From the NCBI GenBank assembly GCA_003484545.1, contig DNCF01000267.1, positions 1-5,885 of the forward strand: a stretch of 5,885 nucleotides of DNA, written 5' to 3'. The notes under the pieces are model-generated. The model was not told where the DNA came from. It was given only the letters and a program-made list of their open reading frames with translations, and made no database searches. Below are positions 5,747 through 5,885 of this stretch, in pieces. The position numbers and the translations under genes are program-made. This DNA is from Massilia sp. (GTDB lineage Bacteria > Pseudomonadota > Gammaproteobacteria > Burkholderiales > Burkholderiaceae_D). Position 1 is the first letter of the stretch, and every line of letters begins with the position of its first letter.

Positions 5747-5885
5747 GTCGATTGCCGGCGCGCGCAAGACTGGTGCCGACGATCTTGCCACCACTTGCCG
5801 GCTTCGTGATCGTGCACGATCACGGCGCCGCCTATGATCGACGCGTGGACCGGCAAGATCATCGTGCACGATCACGGCGCCGCTA
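5739..5885. repeat. Cluster of nested direct and inverted repeats, no gene recognised
   Basis: Contains three repeat relations. First, a direct repeat of 23 identical bases at 5809-5831 and 5861-5883, 52 bases apart, beginning ATCGTGCACGATCACGG. Second, a 14-base inverted repeat, GTCCACGCGTCGAT, at 5739-5752 and 5837-5850. Third, a 9-base inverted repeat, GATCTTGCC, at 5781-5789 and 5852-5860. The first inverted arm overlaps the stem of the neighbouring hairpin. The cluster runs to the window edge, so it may be longer. It has no convincing coding frame or ribosome binding site. It may be a regulatory region, or debris of a repeat element or of a neighbouring gene. Confidence 0.6.
5805..5824. 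promoter_or_regulatory. Perfect 20-bp palindrome, possible protein-binding site
   Basis: CGTGATCGTGCACGATCACG is identical to its reverse complement. A 12-bp core of it (ATCGTGCACGAT) recurs at 5861-5872. It lies about 140-160 bases upstream of the substrate-binding protein start. It could be an operator for a dimeric regulator or simply part of a repeat element. Nothing in the window decides between these. Confidence 0.4.

Noticed and set aside
4371..5862. Long open frames on both strands covering the binding-protein gene in other frames
   Set aside because: They run through repeat elements and give low-complexity products, while the LivK-type frame has a signal peptide, a ribosome binding site and family motifs.
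5834..5885. Possible start of a plus-strand gene at the ATG at 5834
   Set aside because: It has no ribosome binding site, only 17 codons are visible, and the stretch consists of repeats. It cannot be supported without more sequence.

Overview
The window is GC-rich bacterial DNA carrying part of an aromatic-acid catabolic locus. Gene content, high GC and many copies of a GTAGGGTGGGC-type intergenic palindrome suggest a betaproteobacterium, perhaps Oxalobacteraceae (Massilia-like). That assignment is inference, because no rRNA or marker gene is present.

Layout from left to right: (1) 1-768, plus strand, the 3' part of an alpha/beta hydrolase resembling 3-oxoadipate enol-lactonase (PcaD). (2) 830-1207, plus strand, a small single-domain cupin. 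(3) 1204-1306, a repeat-rich convergent junction with a strong hairpin. (4) 2274-3317 and 1309-2277, minus strand, a translationally coupled vanA-vanB pair encoding the Rieske oxygenase and reductase of vanillate O-demethylase. (5) 3318-3523, a divergent control region with a perfect 16-bp palindrome that looks like the operator. (6) 3524-4024, plus strand, a MarR-family regulator. (7) 4025-4487, a gene-free convergent stretch filled by two tandem, about 190-bp, BIME-like repeat units and a third partial element. (8) 4488-5663, minus strand, a periplasmic LivK-type ABC substrate-binding protein with a twin-arginine-like signal peptide and no transporter partners in view. (9) 5664-5885, its upstream region, which contains another hairpin repeat and a cluster of nested direct and inverted repeats.

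Inferred joint function: the binding protein may capture an aromatic acid. VanAB would demethylate vanillate to protocatechuate plus formaldehyde under control of the divergent MarR repressor. The PcaD-like enzyme would act further down the beta-ketoadipate route, converting 3-oxoadipate enol-lactone to 3-oxoadipate. The role of the cupin is unknown. I found no convincing previously undescribed system. The least explained part is the repeat architecture: the palindromic family abuts or supplies stop codons of several genes, and the 5739-5885 repeat cluster belongs to no family I recognise.
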